From Flavobacteriaceae bacterium (GTDB lineage: Bacteria > Bacteroidota > Bacteroidia > Flavobacteriales > Flavobacteriaceae), in the NCBI GenBank assembly GCA_947453195.1, contig CANGFO010000012.1:1-64000 (forward strand): a stretch of DNA of 64,000 bases, given 5' to 3'. The position numbers and the translations under genes are program-made. Under the pieces are notes generated by a model, which was not told where the DNA came from, did no database searches, and saw only the letters and a list, made by a program, of their open reading frames with translations. This document shows positions 34,034 to 42,960 of this stretch, in pieces. Position 1 is the stretch's first letter, and each line of letters opens with the position of its first letter.

Positions 34034-35791
34034 TTATTTTATTTTCAATTCGTAAGCCATTCTAGCTTGCATTCCTTTTTGGGATGTCATCTGTTTTACA
34101 TGTTTTAACACCTCATAATTTTCTGCTCCAATTGATTCTTTAATGATGTTTTCTTTACTTTGTGCTAATCCAAATTGAGATAAAATATCTCCAAATTCTT
34201 TATCAATTTCTGGATAGTTTTTAGTTCTGTATTGGGTTGTTTTACCCAGTTTAGCTGCTTCATTTAACGCTTCATCCATACCGCCAATTTTATCTACAAG
34301 TCCAATTCTTAGAGCATCTTGACCACTCCATACTCTTCCTTGTCCAATGGCATCAACCTTTGCTGTAGTTAGTTTTCTGCCTGCAGCAACTCTTTGTAAG
34401 AATACACCGTAAATTCTTTCCACCCCTTCTTGAGCAAATCCTCTGAAGTTTTCGTCTAATGGTTTGAAAGGACTGTATTCTGCAGCGTTGGAATTTGTTT
34501 TTACGAGTTCCGTTGAGATTCCAATTTTTTTAGCTGCTTCAGAAAAGTTAGGTAATACACCAAAAACACCTATGGATCCGGTAATGGTATTTGCTTCAGC
34601 AAATATTTTATTTGCATTACATGCGATATAATAACCACCCGAAGCTGCATAATCTCCCATAGATACAACCACAGGTTTTACTTTTTTAGTAATTTCAATT
34701 TCTCTCCAAATCAATTCGGAAGTTAAAGCATTACCCCCCGGACTATTAATTCGCAATACAATTGCTTTTACATTTTTATCTTTTCTAGCCTCTTGAAGTG
34801 AACGACGCATAGATCCTTCTCCAATTACATTTACATCACCTTCACCGCTGCCAATTTCGCCCTGTGCATAAATAACCGCAATCACATCTTTAGAAGAAAA
34901 ATCTATCGTTGAAGTAGCTACTTCATTGGTATAGTCTGAAATTGAAACGGTATTATAATCTTCGTCAGACCCTACTTGAAGTGCTTTTCTAATGTCGTTG
35001 TGGTATACATCTTCATAAGCAATAATGTCTACCAATTTTTCTTTTTTCGCCATTTCGGGTGTTCTTGCTAATAAGCCGTCTGCTAGTTGATTCAGTCTTT
35101 CGGTGGTAACTTTTCTGCTTTTTGCTATATCTACCAATATCGAATTCCAAATGGAATTCAATAATTGAGTAGTTTGCTCTCTATTGGCATCACTCATTTT
35201 GTTTTCTAAAAAAGGTTCCACCGCACTTTTGTATTTTCCGTGGCGAATTACTTCCATTTTTAATCCCGATTTGTCTTCCAAATCTTTAAAGAACATAATT
35301 TCTGCAGACAATCCTTTAAAGTCGAAATCGCCAATTGGATTAATATATATTTTGTTGGCAACTGAATTTAAAAAGTACTCTTTTTGGGAATAGCTATCGG
35401 CATAAGAATAAATAAATTTACCCGATTTTTTAAAATCTTCCAGTTGGTCGCGAAGCGCTTTTGTTTGCGCAATTCCTAAATCGGATACCGAGTTCAGTAT
35501 AGAAATTCCTTTAATCTTATCATCGGTTTTAGCATATTCAATCGCTTTTAGTACATCCGATAATCCATTATGATCTGCCATGGTGTAATCGAAATCTTTA
35601 AAATTGACTTTCCCTGCATAATCGTATTTTATTTCAGACAAATCCAATTCAATTACGGAATTGTCTTTAACGGTAACCGTATCTTCCGAGCTACTGAAAA
35701 GCGCTCCAATTAACAGGAGTCCAAAAAAACTAATCATAAAAAAAACAAACAAACCTACAATGGTTGCCAATACGTTACCTAAAAACTTCAT
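34034..35791 (-). CDS. sppA: Signal peptide peptidase SppA, 67K type
   Basis: SppA cleaves leftover signal peptides in the membrane. The 585-residue protein has an N-terminal helix (about 4-27) and two tandem S49 domains, as in E. coli SppA. The first contributes the catalytic Lys (RHGKYKSAVEPF) and the second the catalytic Ser (SMGDYAASGGYYIAC). The glycine-rich RINSPGGNALTSE segment is intact. The frame is open to 35881, but the -7 box TATATTTG lies at 35881-35888 on this strand, so translation must begin downstream; the ATG at 35791, directly before the membrane helix, is chosen. Confidence 0.95.
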   Translation of the reverse strand: MKFLGNVLATIVGLFVFFMISFFGLLLIGALFSSSEDTVTVKDNSVIELDLSEIKYDYAGKVNFKDFDYTMADHNGLSDVLKAIEYAKTDDKIKGISILNSVSDLGIAQTKALRDQLEDFKKSGKFIYSYADSYSQKEYFLNSVANKIYINPIGDFDFKGLSAEIMFFKDLEDKSGLKMEVIRHGKYKSAVEPFLENKMSDANREQTTQLLNSIWNSILVDIAKSRKVTTERLNQLADGLLARTPEMAKKEKLVDIIAYEDVYHNDIRKALQVGSDEDYNTVSISDYTNEVATSTIDFSSKDVIAVIYAQGEIGSGEGDVNVIGEGSMRRSLQEARKDKNVKAIVLRINSPGGNALTSELIWREIEITKKVKPVVVSMGDYAASGGYYIACNANKIFAEANTITGSIGVFGVLPNFSEAAKKIGISTELVKTNSNAAEYSPFKPLDENFRGFAQEGVERIYGVFLQRVAAGRKLTTAKVDAIGQGRVWSGQDALRIGLVDKIGGMDEALNEAAKLGKTTQYRTKNYPEIDKEFGDILSQFGLAQSKENIIKESIGAENYEVLKHVKQMTSQKGMQARMAYELKIK

Positions 35792-35880
35792 AATATTTAA
35801 TTTTTCAATTAGTTGCGTGATGTTGATTTTTGTTACAGAATCAATTAGTAGTAAAACAAAATAGTTATCAACAGAACGCA

Positions 35881-35888
35881 CAAATATA
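35881..35888 (-). promoter_or_regulatory. -7 box of the sppA promoter
   Basis: TATATTTG on the minus strand, about 90 nt before the sppA ATG. No TTG is found at the right distance upstream. The long leader holds no other feature. Confidence 0.5.
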
Positions 35889-35924
35889 CTTTAATTCTGA
35901 ATTTCTTTTAGTTATTTTGTAGAC

Positions 35925-37058
35925 ATGAATTCGCAACAACAAGTAATCCTTTCTTTAGGCAGTAATCAAGGAAATCGTCATGAAAACATTAAGCAAGCTA
36001 TTGCTTCAATACATCATGAAGTTGCAACTGTAGTGAAGGTTTCTTCTTTATATGAATCGGATTCTTGGGGATTTGAAAGTGACTCTTTTTACAATTGCGC
36101 TGTTAGTGTTCATACTAATTTAACTCCGGTTAAATTAATTAAGAAAATTCTAAAGCTAGAAAAAAAGTTAGGCAGAATTAGAACGGAAAGTTCAACTTAT
36201 TTGCCCCGAATAATTGATATTGATATCATTGCCTATGGCGAAGAGGTGGTGCAATTGGAATTGCTTGAAGTCCCACATAATCAGTTGCAAAATCGTCTAT
36301 TTGTTTTGTTGCCACTTTCAGAGATTGTCTCCGATTGGATGCATCCAATTACAAATAAATCAATTTCCGAATTACTAACAGAATGCACCGATACTGGAGC
36401 TTGTACTAAAATAGCACCACTTGGTGCGCCACTTTCTAAAATTAGTTTAGAAAATTTTAATTACATCGCAGTCGAAGGTAATATTGGAGCCGGAAAAACT
36501 ACTTTGGTTTCTAAAATTGCAGAAGATTTTAATGCCAAAACGGTTTTTGAACGCTTTGCTGACAATCCTTTTTTGCCTAAATTTTATAAAGATCAAAATC
36601 GGTACGCCTTTCCGTTAGAGATGTCTTTTTTAGCTGATCGCTACCAACAAATATCAGATGATTTAGCACAATTTGATTTATTTAAAGATTTCATTGTTGC
36701 CGATTACCACATTTTTAAATCCCTAATTTTTGCTAAAGTAACTCTGGCAGAAGATGAGTTTAGGTTGTATAAAACCTTATTTGACATTATCTATAAAGAA
36801 ATGCCAAAGCCCGATTTGTATATTTATTTGTATCAAAATACAGAGCGATTGCTTCAAAATATTAAACGTAGAGGGAGAAGTTACGAGCAAGAAATCCCCG
36901 CCGAATATTTAGATAAAATCAATAATGGCTATTTGGATTATATTAAAACCCAAAAAGATCTGAATGTCTTGATTATAGATGTTTCGGAACGTGATTTTGT
37001 AAAAAATCAAGAAGATTATATTTTTGTCTTAGAAGAAATTCAAAAGAAATTAGCTTAA
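35925..37058 (+). CDS. folK: FolK - deoxynucleoside kinase fusion
   Basis: Two enzymes in one chain of 377 residues. Residues 1 to about 155 are HPPK/FolK (VILSLGSNQGNRHEN; TYLPRIIDIDI), which pyrophosphorylates hydroxymethyl-dihydropterin for folate. Residues from about 178 to 377 are a deoxynucleoside kinase with P-loop GNIGAGKTT (185-193), FERFADNPFLPKFY and the lid RGRSYEQEI. The linker is short (about 20 residues). Fusions of this type are known in Flavobacteriia. Pairing folate synthesis with deoxynucleotide salvage links two thymidylate-related supplies (inference). It converges with the SpoU gene, overlapping by nine nt. Confidence 0.93.
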   Translation: MNSQQQVILSLGSNQGNRHENIKQAIASIHHEVATVVKVSSLYESDSWGFESDSFYNCAVSVHTNLTPVKLIKKILKLEKKLGRIRTESSTYLPRIIDIDIIAYGEEVVQLELLEVPHNQLQNRLFVLLPLSEIVSDWMHPITNKSISELLTECTDTGACTKIAPLGAPLSKISLENFNYIAVEGNIGAGKTTLVSKIAEDFNAKTVFERFADNPFLPKFYKDQNRYAFPLEMSFLADRYQQISDDLAQFDLFKDFIVADYHIFKSLIFAKVTLAEDEFRLYKTLFDIIYKEMPKPDLYIYLYQNTERLLQNIKRRGRSYEQEIPAEYLDKINNGYLDYIKTQKDLNVLIIDVSERDFVKNQEDYIFVLEEIQKKLA

Positions 37059-37586
37059 ATTTTTCATCTTTTGAAATAAATCCCAAACTACTATTCCAGC
37101 ACTTACCGAAATATTTAAAGAATGTTTGGTTCCCAATTGTGGAATTTCAATACAGCCATCACACATTTTTATGGCTTCTTGCGAAACTCCATATACTTCG
37201 TTTCCAAAAACTAATGCATATTTAGTTTCTTTTATAGGTTGAAAATCATCTAGAAAGATCGCATTTTCAACTTGTTCAATTGCATAAACGGTTGTGTTTT
37301 CAGCTTTTAATTTGGCAATAACTTCCAGTACATCTTTCGCATATTCCCATGTTACAGTATCTGTAGCGCCCAGAGCTGTCTTATGAATTTCTTTGTTAGG
37401 AGGCGTAGCGGTAATTCCGCACAAGTAAATCTTTTCGATTAAAAAAGCATCCGAAGTTCGAAATACCGAACCAATATTATGCAAACTTCTAATATCATCA
37501 AGGATTAGGACAATAGGAGTTTTGTCGGCCAATTTAAAATCACTAACCGTTTTACGGTCTAATTCACTGTTTTCTAATTTTCGCAT
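37050..37586 (-). CDS. SpoU-family tRNA/rRNA 2'-O-methyltransferase
   Basis: The 178-aa protein is a stand-alone SPOUT (TrmH/SpoU) domain with motif 1 DDIRSLHNIGSVFRTSDAF, motif 2 KYALVFGNEVYGVSQEA and motif 3 IPQLGTKHSLNISVSAGIV, which builds the trefoil-knot SAM site. There is no N-terminal RNA-binding domain, so the target (tRNA G18-like or rRNA) cannot be specified. It overlaps the 3' end of folK by nine nt in convergent orientation. Confidence 0.9.
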   Translation of the reverse strand: MRKLENSELDRKTVSDFKLADKTPIVLILDDIRSLHNIGSVFRTSDAFLIEKIYLCGITATPPNKEIHKTALGATDTVTWEYAKDVLEVIAKLKAENTTVYAIEQVENAIFLDDFQPIKETKYALVFGNEVYGVSQEAIKMCDGCIEIPQLGTKHSLNISVSAGIVVWDLFQKMKNLS

Positions 37587-37600
37587 TACTTATTAGTTAA

Positions 37601-37631
37601 AAAAAAAGCTTCCGTTTTACAGGAAGCTTTT
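37601..37631 (-). terminator. Terminator of the DUF1573 gene
   Basis: AAAAGCTTCC (37604-37613) and GGAAGCTTTT (37622-37631) form a 10-bp stem. The A run beginning at about 37599 provides the minus-strand T tract. Confidence 0.88.
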
Positions 37632-37649
37632 AAATATTTATAAAAAATA

Positions 37650-38108
37650 TTAGCTTTTAGTTTCAGTAGCTGGAGCTGGAGTTGCTGGTAAAATAGTTCC
37701 TTTAATTGTAAGGATTTTAGTTTCTTGACCAACAGCGTTAGATTTAACAGTTACTGTTTTAGTAAATTGACCTTCTCTTTCTGTAGCATAGTGAACTTTA
37801 ATAATACCTTTTTCACCTGGCTGAATTGGTTTTTCAGGTTTTGTAGGAACTGTACATCCGCAAGAACCTTGAGTACTTTCTATTATCAATGGTTTATTTC
37901 CATTGTTAGTTAAAACGAATTCTCTAGTTCCTTCCGCGTTTTTAGGAAGTGTACCGTAGTCAATAGTTTCGTTTTCGAAAACCATTCCAGCACCATCAAC
38001 TTTAGGAGTTTCTACTTTTGAAGCCGCAGCTTTTTTAGAATTTTTTTGTGCGTTAACCGAAGTTACACCGAATATAGCTAATGCAGCTAATAATACAATT
38101 TTTTTCAT
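37650..38108 (-). CDS. DUF1573 secreted protein
   Basis: The 152-residue protein has a signal peptide ending VNAQ (about 20), a short Lys/Ala-rich linker and an Ig-like DUF1573 domain (about 42-135) with FENETIDYGTLPKNAEGTREF and the hallmark SCGCTVP. The C-terminus is Pro/Ala/Thr-rich. The paired cysteines in CGC are conserved across the family, but no function is established. It is monocistronic, with its own terminator, and diverges from mutS. Confidence 0.9.
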   Translation of the reverse strand: MKKIVLLAALAIFGVTSVNAQKNSKKAAASKVETPKVDGAGMVFENETIDYGTLPKNAEGTREFVLTNNGNKPLIIESTQGSCGCTVPTKPEKPIQPGEKGIIKVHYATEREGQFTKTVTVKSNAVGQETKILTIKGTILPATPAPATETKS

Positions 38109-38259
38109 TTTCTATTAGAATTAAAGAATTAACAAGCAAATCTAATAAAAAAACAAAAGGGACATCTTAAAAAAAACTTAATTTTTAAAATTTATTTCTA
38201 AGGGTGATATTTGAATAGAAATAATTAAATTCGTACACTTAATTAAAAATTAGTTCAAC

Positions 38260-40866
38260 TTGTCTTCTAAAGAAAAAAATCCAAAGGAAACGCCGTTAAT
38301 GAAACAATATAATGAGATCAAAAGGAAATATCCTGATGCTTGTTTGTTGTTTCGAGTAGGAGATTTTTATGAAACTTTTGGAGAAGATGCCATTCGAGCA
38401 TCTAAAATATTAGGAATAATACTTACAAAAAGAGGTGCAGGATCTGAAACTGAAACTGCCTTAGCTGGGTTTCCACACCATTCCATAAATACCTATTTGC
38501 CTAAATTGGTTAAAGCGGGACTTCGCGTGGCCATTTGCGATCAACTAGAAGATCCAAAAATGACTAAAACCATTGTGAAACGCGGTGTAACCGAATTAAT
38601 CACTCCGGGTGTTTCGATGAATGATGAGGTGTTGCAATCCAAATCAAATAATTTTTTAGCTTCCGTGTATTTTGGAAAAAAGAACTTAGGAGTTTCGTTT
38701 TTGGATGTTTCTACCGGAGAATTTTTAACAGCTCAAGGAAATGAAGAATACATTGATAAATTGCTTCAAAATTTCAGCCCGAGTGAAGTATTAATTCAGA
38801 AAAATCATAAAAATCAATTTAAGGATGCCTTTGGTGAAGATTTTAATGCGTTTTATTTAGAAGACTGGATTTACAAAGAAGATTATGCCTTAGAAACGCT
38901 AACCAATCATTTTCAAACCAATTCACTAAAAGGATTTGGAGTTGAAGAGTTAATGGATGGTATTATTTCATCGGGTGCTATTTTATATTATTTATCAGAA
39001 ACGCAACACAATAAAATTCAGCACATTACTAATATTCAGCGTATTGCAGAAGATGCGTATGTGTGGATGGACCGGTTTACGATCCGTAATTTAGAATTAT
39101 ACCATAGTTACAATCCCAATGCGGTAACCTTATTGGATGTTATAGACAAGACGCTTTCGCCAATGGGTGGCCGATTGTTAAAACGCTGGTTGGCATTGCC
39201 TTTAAAGGATTTAGATAAAATAAGAGGCCGTCACGAAGTGGTGTCTTATTTGTTGGAAAACCAAGAAATTTTAAATCAAATACAACACCAAATCAAGCAA
39301 ATAGCTGATTTGGAGCGATTGATTTCTAAAATAGCTACGGGTAAAGTTTCGCCTCGCGAAGTGATCTATTTAAAAGATTCACTAGATGCTATTATTCCTA
39401 TTAAAGAGTTGGCTTTAAAAAGTCCGCAAGAGGCTGTTCGGGTTATTGGAGATAGTTTACATAGCTGTGATTTGCTTCGCGAAAAAATTAAAACTACACT
39501 TAATCCCGATGCCCCGGTTGCTATTGCAAAAGGAAATGCAATTGCTACTGGAGTTCATGCCGAATTAGACGAATTGCGTGCTATTGCTTTTTCGGGTAAA
39601 GAATTTTTAGAAGGTATAGAAAAAAGAGAATCGGAAGCGACCGGAATTTCCTCTTTAAAAATATCTTTCAATAATGTTTTTGGTTATTATATTGAGGTTA
39701 GAAATACCCATAAAGATAAAGTTCCAGCAGAATGGATTCGCAAGCAAACCCTTGTCAATGCTGAACGATACATTACCGAAGAATTAAAAGAATACGAATC
39801 TAAAATTCTAGGTGCCGAAGAAAAAACCCATCAAATCGAAACGCAATTGTTTGATCAATTGGTGCAATGGATAGCTACTTATATCAAGCCAGTGCAATTG
39901 AATGCTAATTTAGTAGCACAGTTGGATTGCTTAACTTCTTTTGCGCAATTGGCGCAAGAAAACAAATATGTTTGCCCTGTCATGGACGATAGTTTTGAGT
40001 TGGAAATCACAAACGGAAGACATCCTGTAATTGAAAAGCAACTGCCTGTTGGAGTGCCTTATATTGCGAATGATGTGTTTTTAGATAGAGATTCCCAACA
40101 ATTAATTATGATTACAGGTCCTAATATGTCGGGTAAATCGGCTATTTTGAGACAAACGGCCTTGTTGGTGTTATTGGCGCAAATGGGAAGTTTTGTTCCG
40201 GCAGATGCCCTGCGAATGGGAGTTGTAGATAAAATATTCACTAGAGTGGGAGCAAGCGATAATATTTCGATGGGCGAATCTACCTTTATGGTCGAGATGA
40301 ACGAAACGGCTTCAATTTTGAATAATATTTCCGATAGAAGTTTGGTGCTTCTTGATGAAATTGGAAGAGGAACCAGCACCTACGACGGAATTTCTATCGC
40401 TTGGGCTATCGCCGAATTTTTGCACGAAAATCCTGCACGACCTAAAACACTTTTCGCAACCCATTATCATGAGCTAAATGAAATGAGTGAGCAATTGCCA
40501 CGAATACATAATTTTAATGTTTCTGTAAAAGAATTAAAAGATACCGTGTTGTTTATCCGTAAATTAGTTCCAGGCGGGAGTGCACATAGCTTCGGTATTC
40601 ATGTGGCTAAAATGGCTGGAATGCCACAAATTGTGATTCAGAAAGCACAAAAATTATTAAAAAAACTAGAGAAAGACCATTCTAGTGATGCATTACACGG
40701 CATTAAATCGAATAAAGATGAAATGCAATTGAGTATTTTTAATTTGGACGATCCTTTATTGGAAGAAATTAAAGAAGACATACTCGGTTTAGATATAAAT
40801 ACTTTAACACCTATGGAGGCATTAATGAAACTGAATGAGTTAAAAAGAATGCTTGGCGGTAAGTAA
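38260..40866 (+). CDS. mutS: DNA mismatch repair protein MutS
   Basis: MutS binds mismatches and recruits MutL. The 868-residue protein shows domain I with the mismatch-binding F-x-E motif in [16 protein letters not shown], connector and lever domains, and the ATPase: Walker [11 protein letters not shown] (about 617-626), [11 protein letters not shown], Walker [17 protein letters not shown] and FATHYHEL. The C-terminal [19 protein letters not shown] is the usual tail. The start is a TTG at 38260 (then [16 protein letters not shown]); the next ATG would lose 13 residues. A TAAATTCG box at 38226-38233 lies close upstream. Confidence 0.95.
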   Translation: MSSKEKNPKETPLMKQYNEIKRKYPDACLLFRVGDFYETFGEDAIRASKILGIILTKRGAGSETETALAGFPHHSINTYLPKLVKAGLRVAICDQLEDPKMTKTIVKRGVTELITPGVSMNDEVLQSKSNNFLASVYFGKKNLGVSFLDVSTGEFLTAQGNEEYIDKLLQNFSPSEVLIQKNHKNQFKDAFGEDFNAFYLEDWIYKEDYALETLTNHFQTNSLKGFGVEELMDGIISSGAILYYLSETQHNKIQHITNIQRIAEDAYVWMDRFTIRNLELYHSYNPNAVTLLDVIDKTLSPMGGRLLKRWLALPLKDLDKIRGRHEVVSYLLENQEILNQIQHQIKQIADLERLISKIATGKVSPREVIYLKDSLDAIIPIKELALKSPQEAVRVIGDSLHSCDLLREKIKTTLNPDAPVAIAKGNAIATGVHAELDELRAIAFSGKEFLEGIEKRESEATGISSLKISFNNVFGYYIEVRNTHKDKVPAEWIRKQTLVNAERYITEELKEYESKILGAEEKTHQIETQLFDQLVQWIATYIKPVQLNANLVAQLDCLTSFAQLAQENKYVCPVMDDSFELEITNGRHPVIEKQLPVGVPYIANDVFLDRDSQQLIMITGPNMSGKSAILRQTALLVLLAQMGSFVPADALRMGVVDKIFTRVGASDNISMGESTFMVEMNETASILNNISDRSLVLLDEIGRGTSTYDGISIAWAIAEFLHENPARPKTLFATHYHELNEMSEQLPRIHNFNVSVKELKDTVLFIRKLVPGGSAHSFGIHVAKMAGMPQIVIQKAQKLLKKLEKDHSSDALHGIKSNKDEMQLSIFNLDDPLLEEIKEDILGLDINTLTPMEALMKLNELKRMLGGK

Positions 40867-40918
40867 AGAATAGGTTTTCAAGGCATTAGAATTTTAGGAA
40901 TTTTTTTAGAAAAAAGGT

Positions 40919-40948
40919 TTGTATAATTCAATATTAGTGTTACATTTG
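40919..40948 (+). promoter_or_regulatory. tRNA-Gly promoter
   Basis: TTG at 40919-40921, 19-nt spacer, TACATTTG at 40941-40948, then CATCCGC. Transcription would begin about 45 nt before the mature tRNA. Confidence 0.7.
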
Positions 40949-40999
40949 CATCCGCAATACGGTAGAAGTGTTGTATATGTTCCTATAAAATTTGATAAT

Positions 41000-41072
41000 G
41001 CGAAAATAGCTCAGTTGGTAGAGCGCGACCTTGCCAAGGTCGAGGTCGCGGGTTCGAGCCCCGTTTTTCGCT
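41000..41072 (+). tRNA. tRNA-Gly (GCC)
   Basis: A 73-nt cloverleaf. The acceptor stem GCGAAAA/TTTTCGC is perfect, the D-arm is GCTC..GAGC, the anticodon stem CGACC/GGTCG encloses TTGCCAA (anticodon GCC), and the T-arm is GCGGG-TTCGAGC-CCCGT. The discriminator is T, and CCA is not encoded. A weak AT-rich hairpin (AACTATA/TATAGTT, 41078-41096) follows with a short T run. Confidence 0.95.
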
Positions 41073-41116
41073 CAACCAACTATAACTTTTATAGTTTTAA
41101 TTAACTTAAAAGTATT

Positions 41117-41129
41117 CGCTCGGATGGTG
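41117..41129 (+). repeat. Duplicated 5' end of tRNA-Leu
   Basis: CGCTCGGATGGTG is identical to 41184-41196, the first 12 nt of tRNA-Leu plus the preceding base, 67 nt upstream and in the same direction. It is not part of a cloverleaf. Confidence 0.7.
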
Positions 41130-41184
41130 TTGTATTTAATTAATTTTTTCTAAAAATTAAAATATAACAGTAGAAAAGCATAAC

Positions 41185-41270
41185 GCTCGGATGGTGAAAT
41201 TGGTAGACACGCTGGACTTAAAATCCAGTGAACAGCAATGTTCGTGCGGGTTCAAGTCCCGCTCTGAGTA
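41185..41270 (+). tRNA. tRNA-Leu (TAA)
   Basis: An 86-nt class II tRNA. The acceptor stem is GCTCGGA/TCTGAGT (first pair G-T). The anticodon stem CTGGA/TCCAG encloses CTTAAAA (anticodon TAA), a variable arm lies around AACAGCAATGTT, and the T-arm is GCGGG-TTCAAGT-CCCGC. The discriminator is A. The antisense strand is read by the end of a recombinase-like remnant, suggesting this gene served as an attachment site. Confidence 0.93.
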
Positions 41271-41709
41271 CTGAAGGGGACAAACCAGAATTTTCTGAGT
41301 TTGTCCCTTTTTTTATTCCTTCTAATTGCCCGTAATTCCTAGTAAAAAGCTCAATCACCATGTTCGTTTCTGTGGTTCGACATTCTGTTTTGGAAACGAC
41401 TAGTTTACCAGAAAAAATTGAACCAATCAATGCTCTTTTTCTTTCATAATCACTTTTGTTATAAATGGTAATTAGGTTTGAAAGTAATGCTAAGCCACCA
41501 TCTACGTATTGTTCTATTGGATTCTTTTCTGTTTTTAATCTGGCGAATTCAGCGGTATTTGTTTGAATTGCATTAATTTGTTCAGTTACTTTTTGAAATT
41601 TGCTAAGAAAGTCTTTAGTTGAATAATTAATTTTAGTCATTTCATTTTGAATCGTATTTATTAATTCAACTTGTGAAATAGAAAAGAAGATTTTATTTTT
41701 ATGAAACAT
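41218..41709 (-). pseudogene. C-terminal remnant of a site-specific (large serine-type) recombinase
   Basis: The 163-residue frame from 41709 resembles only the C-terminal coil and tail of the 'recombinase family' integrases of Bacteroidota: a coiled region (QVELINTIQNEMTKIN), then DYERKRALIGSIFSGKLVV and CRTTETNMVIELFTRN. No resolvase catalytic domain is present upstream. The last 18 or so codons (VLRAGLEPARTLLF) are antisense to tRNA-Leu, as is typical when an integrase gene ends in its own attachment site. I read it as the decayed end of an integrated element. The family assignment is from pattern memory and is moderate. Confidence 0.6.
41275..41314 (+). terminator. tRNA-Leu terminator
   Basis: AAGGG.ACAAAC.CAGAA pairs with TTCTG.GTTTGT.CCCTT with two single-nt bulges, followed by a long T run. 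It ends the tRNA-Leu transcript. Confidence 0.8.
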
Positions 41710-42068
41710 CTAACTAAATTCTATAACATTTTTTGTCCAAGTTAACAACATATATTCTAGATGCTTTTTAGAATCTGAACTATCAATTTGTCCACTAAAA
41801 AAGTCTAAAACAATAAGTTTGTATTCATATAAATAATTATAAAGACTTTTGATAATTTCAGCACGTTGTGTATGAAGTGAAGAAAATTGGATTTGATACG
41901 AAATATTTAATCGTTCAAGTTACTTTTATGTGTTTCTAACTTTTTAAGTAAATAATTTTCAAATATGTTTTTAGAAAGATATTTTATTAATCCAAATGCA
42001 ATAGTAATTGAGGTAAATCCAACGCCAAAATAAGCAAAAATTTTATCTATATTATCAATTTCAAACAT
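41710..42068 (-). pseudogene. Frameshifted small membrane-anchored protein gene
   Basis: From the ATG at 42068 the frame reads FEIDNIDKIFAYFGVGF with a membrane helix and KKLETHKSNLND, then stops. One base out of phase the sequence continues as ERLNISYQIQFSSLHTQR and RAEIIKSLYNYLYEYK up to a TAG at 41710-41712. A single missing base near 41920 would join the two halves into a protein of about 118 aa. The downstream TAG abuts the ATG of the recombinase remnant. The function is unknown; the coding nature rests on the continuity of sensible sequence across the shift. Confidence 0.6.
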
Positions 42069-42099
42069 GGTTAAAGGGATTCGTTTGTGCTTATTTTAA

Positions 42100-42624
42100 T
42101 TATGAAAATTCGGGTGTCCCTTCTTCTGGAAGTTTAAGTCCTGTTTCTTTCCATTTCTTTATAGTATCATAAGGATTGTCATTTTTGTTTGCAAACATTG
42201 CTAACTGAAGAAGATAGTAATGTTCTAATGAAGCGTCCAATAAAGCTTGATTAAATTTCAAACGACTTGGCTCGTTACACAATCTATCAATTGTCTCTCC
42301 AATATGTTCTGCACCTTCTTTAATGATAATTTGAATTTGAAAACTTTCATCTTTTTCTTGTAAATAAGATGAAGTTCCTCTAGCATATTTTCCCGCATCT
42401 TTTAGTCCTGCTTTATATTTAGTTCCGTCAATAGTCATATATAAACAATAAATAGACCCATATTCGAATGGCAATGCAACAATCCACCAAGCCCATTGTA
42501 TTACATTAAAGCTCTTCAATAAAATCAAAATTATTCCTAACCACCCAATCCATCCAGTAAATGCAAATGCGATTATCGATAAAAAGTATATTCCAATTAG
42601 ACCAATTATAGAGCTTATCTTCAT
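42100..42624 (-). CDS. Hypothetical two-helix membrane protein
   Basis: I do not recognise a family. The 174-residue protein has two N-terminal hydrophobic segments (about 4-35 and 42-58; GWIGWLGIILILLK and WAWWIVALPFEYG) and a cytoplasmic, charged, helical region of about 110 residues. It lies between a frameshifted gene and an orphan small transcription unit within what looks like degraded integrated DNA near tRNA-Leu. The ATG at 42624 is used; a TTG 21 nt upstream would add FLKITN. It is more likely a passenger gene than housekeeping (inference). Confidence 0.6.
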   Translation of the reverse strand: MKISSIIGLIGIYFLSIIAFAFTGWIGWLGIILILLKSFNVIQWAWWIVALPFEYGSIYCLYMTIDGTKYKAGLKDAGKYARGTSSYLQEKDESFQIQIIIKEGAEHIGETIDRLCNEPSRLKFNQALLDASLEHYYLLQLAMFANKNDNPYDTIKKWKETGLKLPEEGTPEFS

Positions 42625-42811
42625 GTTAGTTATTTTTAGAAACAAATCTTTATTTTCAATTAATTTCTTTCAAAGATAGAAAAAACTAATAAATAATTCT
42701 GATTAATATTCAATTGTTAATTAATCTCTAATTTATTCAAAACATTTATTTATGAAGTTTTTTGAACTGTTGTTGATTTTAATTTTTTGATTTAATGCGT
42801 TATAATGTTTA

Positions 42812-42942
42812 TTGGATTTTTAATATTAAGTAGTACTTTCGCATCATGCAAGAGCTTCATGTCATCCAAGAATTGGTTCGACATTAGTAGTGTTTGGAGT
42901 ACTAAAAGCTTCAAACTTATTGTTTGGAGCTTTTTTGTTTTA
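42812..42942 (+). ncRNA. Orphan small transcription unit (candidate sRNA)
   Basis: A TTG at 42812-42814 and TACTTTCG at 42834-42841 (19-nt spacer) resemble a Bacteroidota promoter. About 95 nt further on there is an intrinsic terminator (AAAGCTTCAAAC / GTTTGGAGCTTT, 42905-42933, plus T run). TAGTACT (42831-42837) and AGTACTA (42898-42904) could pair, although the first lies in the promoter. A 13-codon ORF (ATG 42846 to TAG 42887, MQELHVIQELVRH) starts at about the predicted start site, so a leaderless micro-ORF is the alternative. No known RNA family is recognised. Confidence 0.5.
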
Positions 42943-42960
42943 ATAAACTTGTATTTCTGT

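Noticed and set aside
40919..41104. 61-codon open frame through tRNA-Gly (IAQLVERDLAKVEVAGSSPVF)
   Set aside because: It is the well-known spurious translation of a tRNA gene.
42866..42904. tRNA-like T-arm (GGTTCGAC) before AGTACTA
   Set aside because: No matching acceptor, D or anticodon arms can be built at correct spacing; treated only as part of a candidate small transcript.
42805..42960. Upstream extension of the DUF1508 gene
   Set aside because: It would run through a promoter and an intrinsic terminator and has no family similarity.
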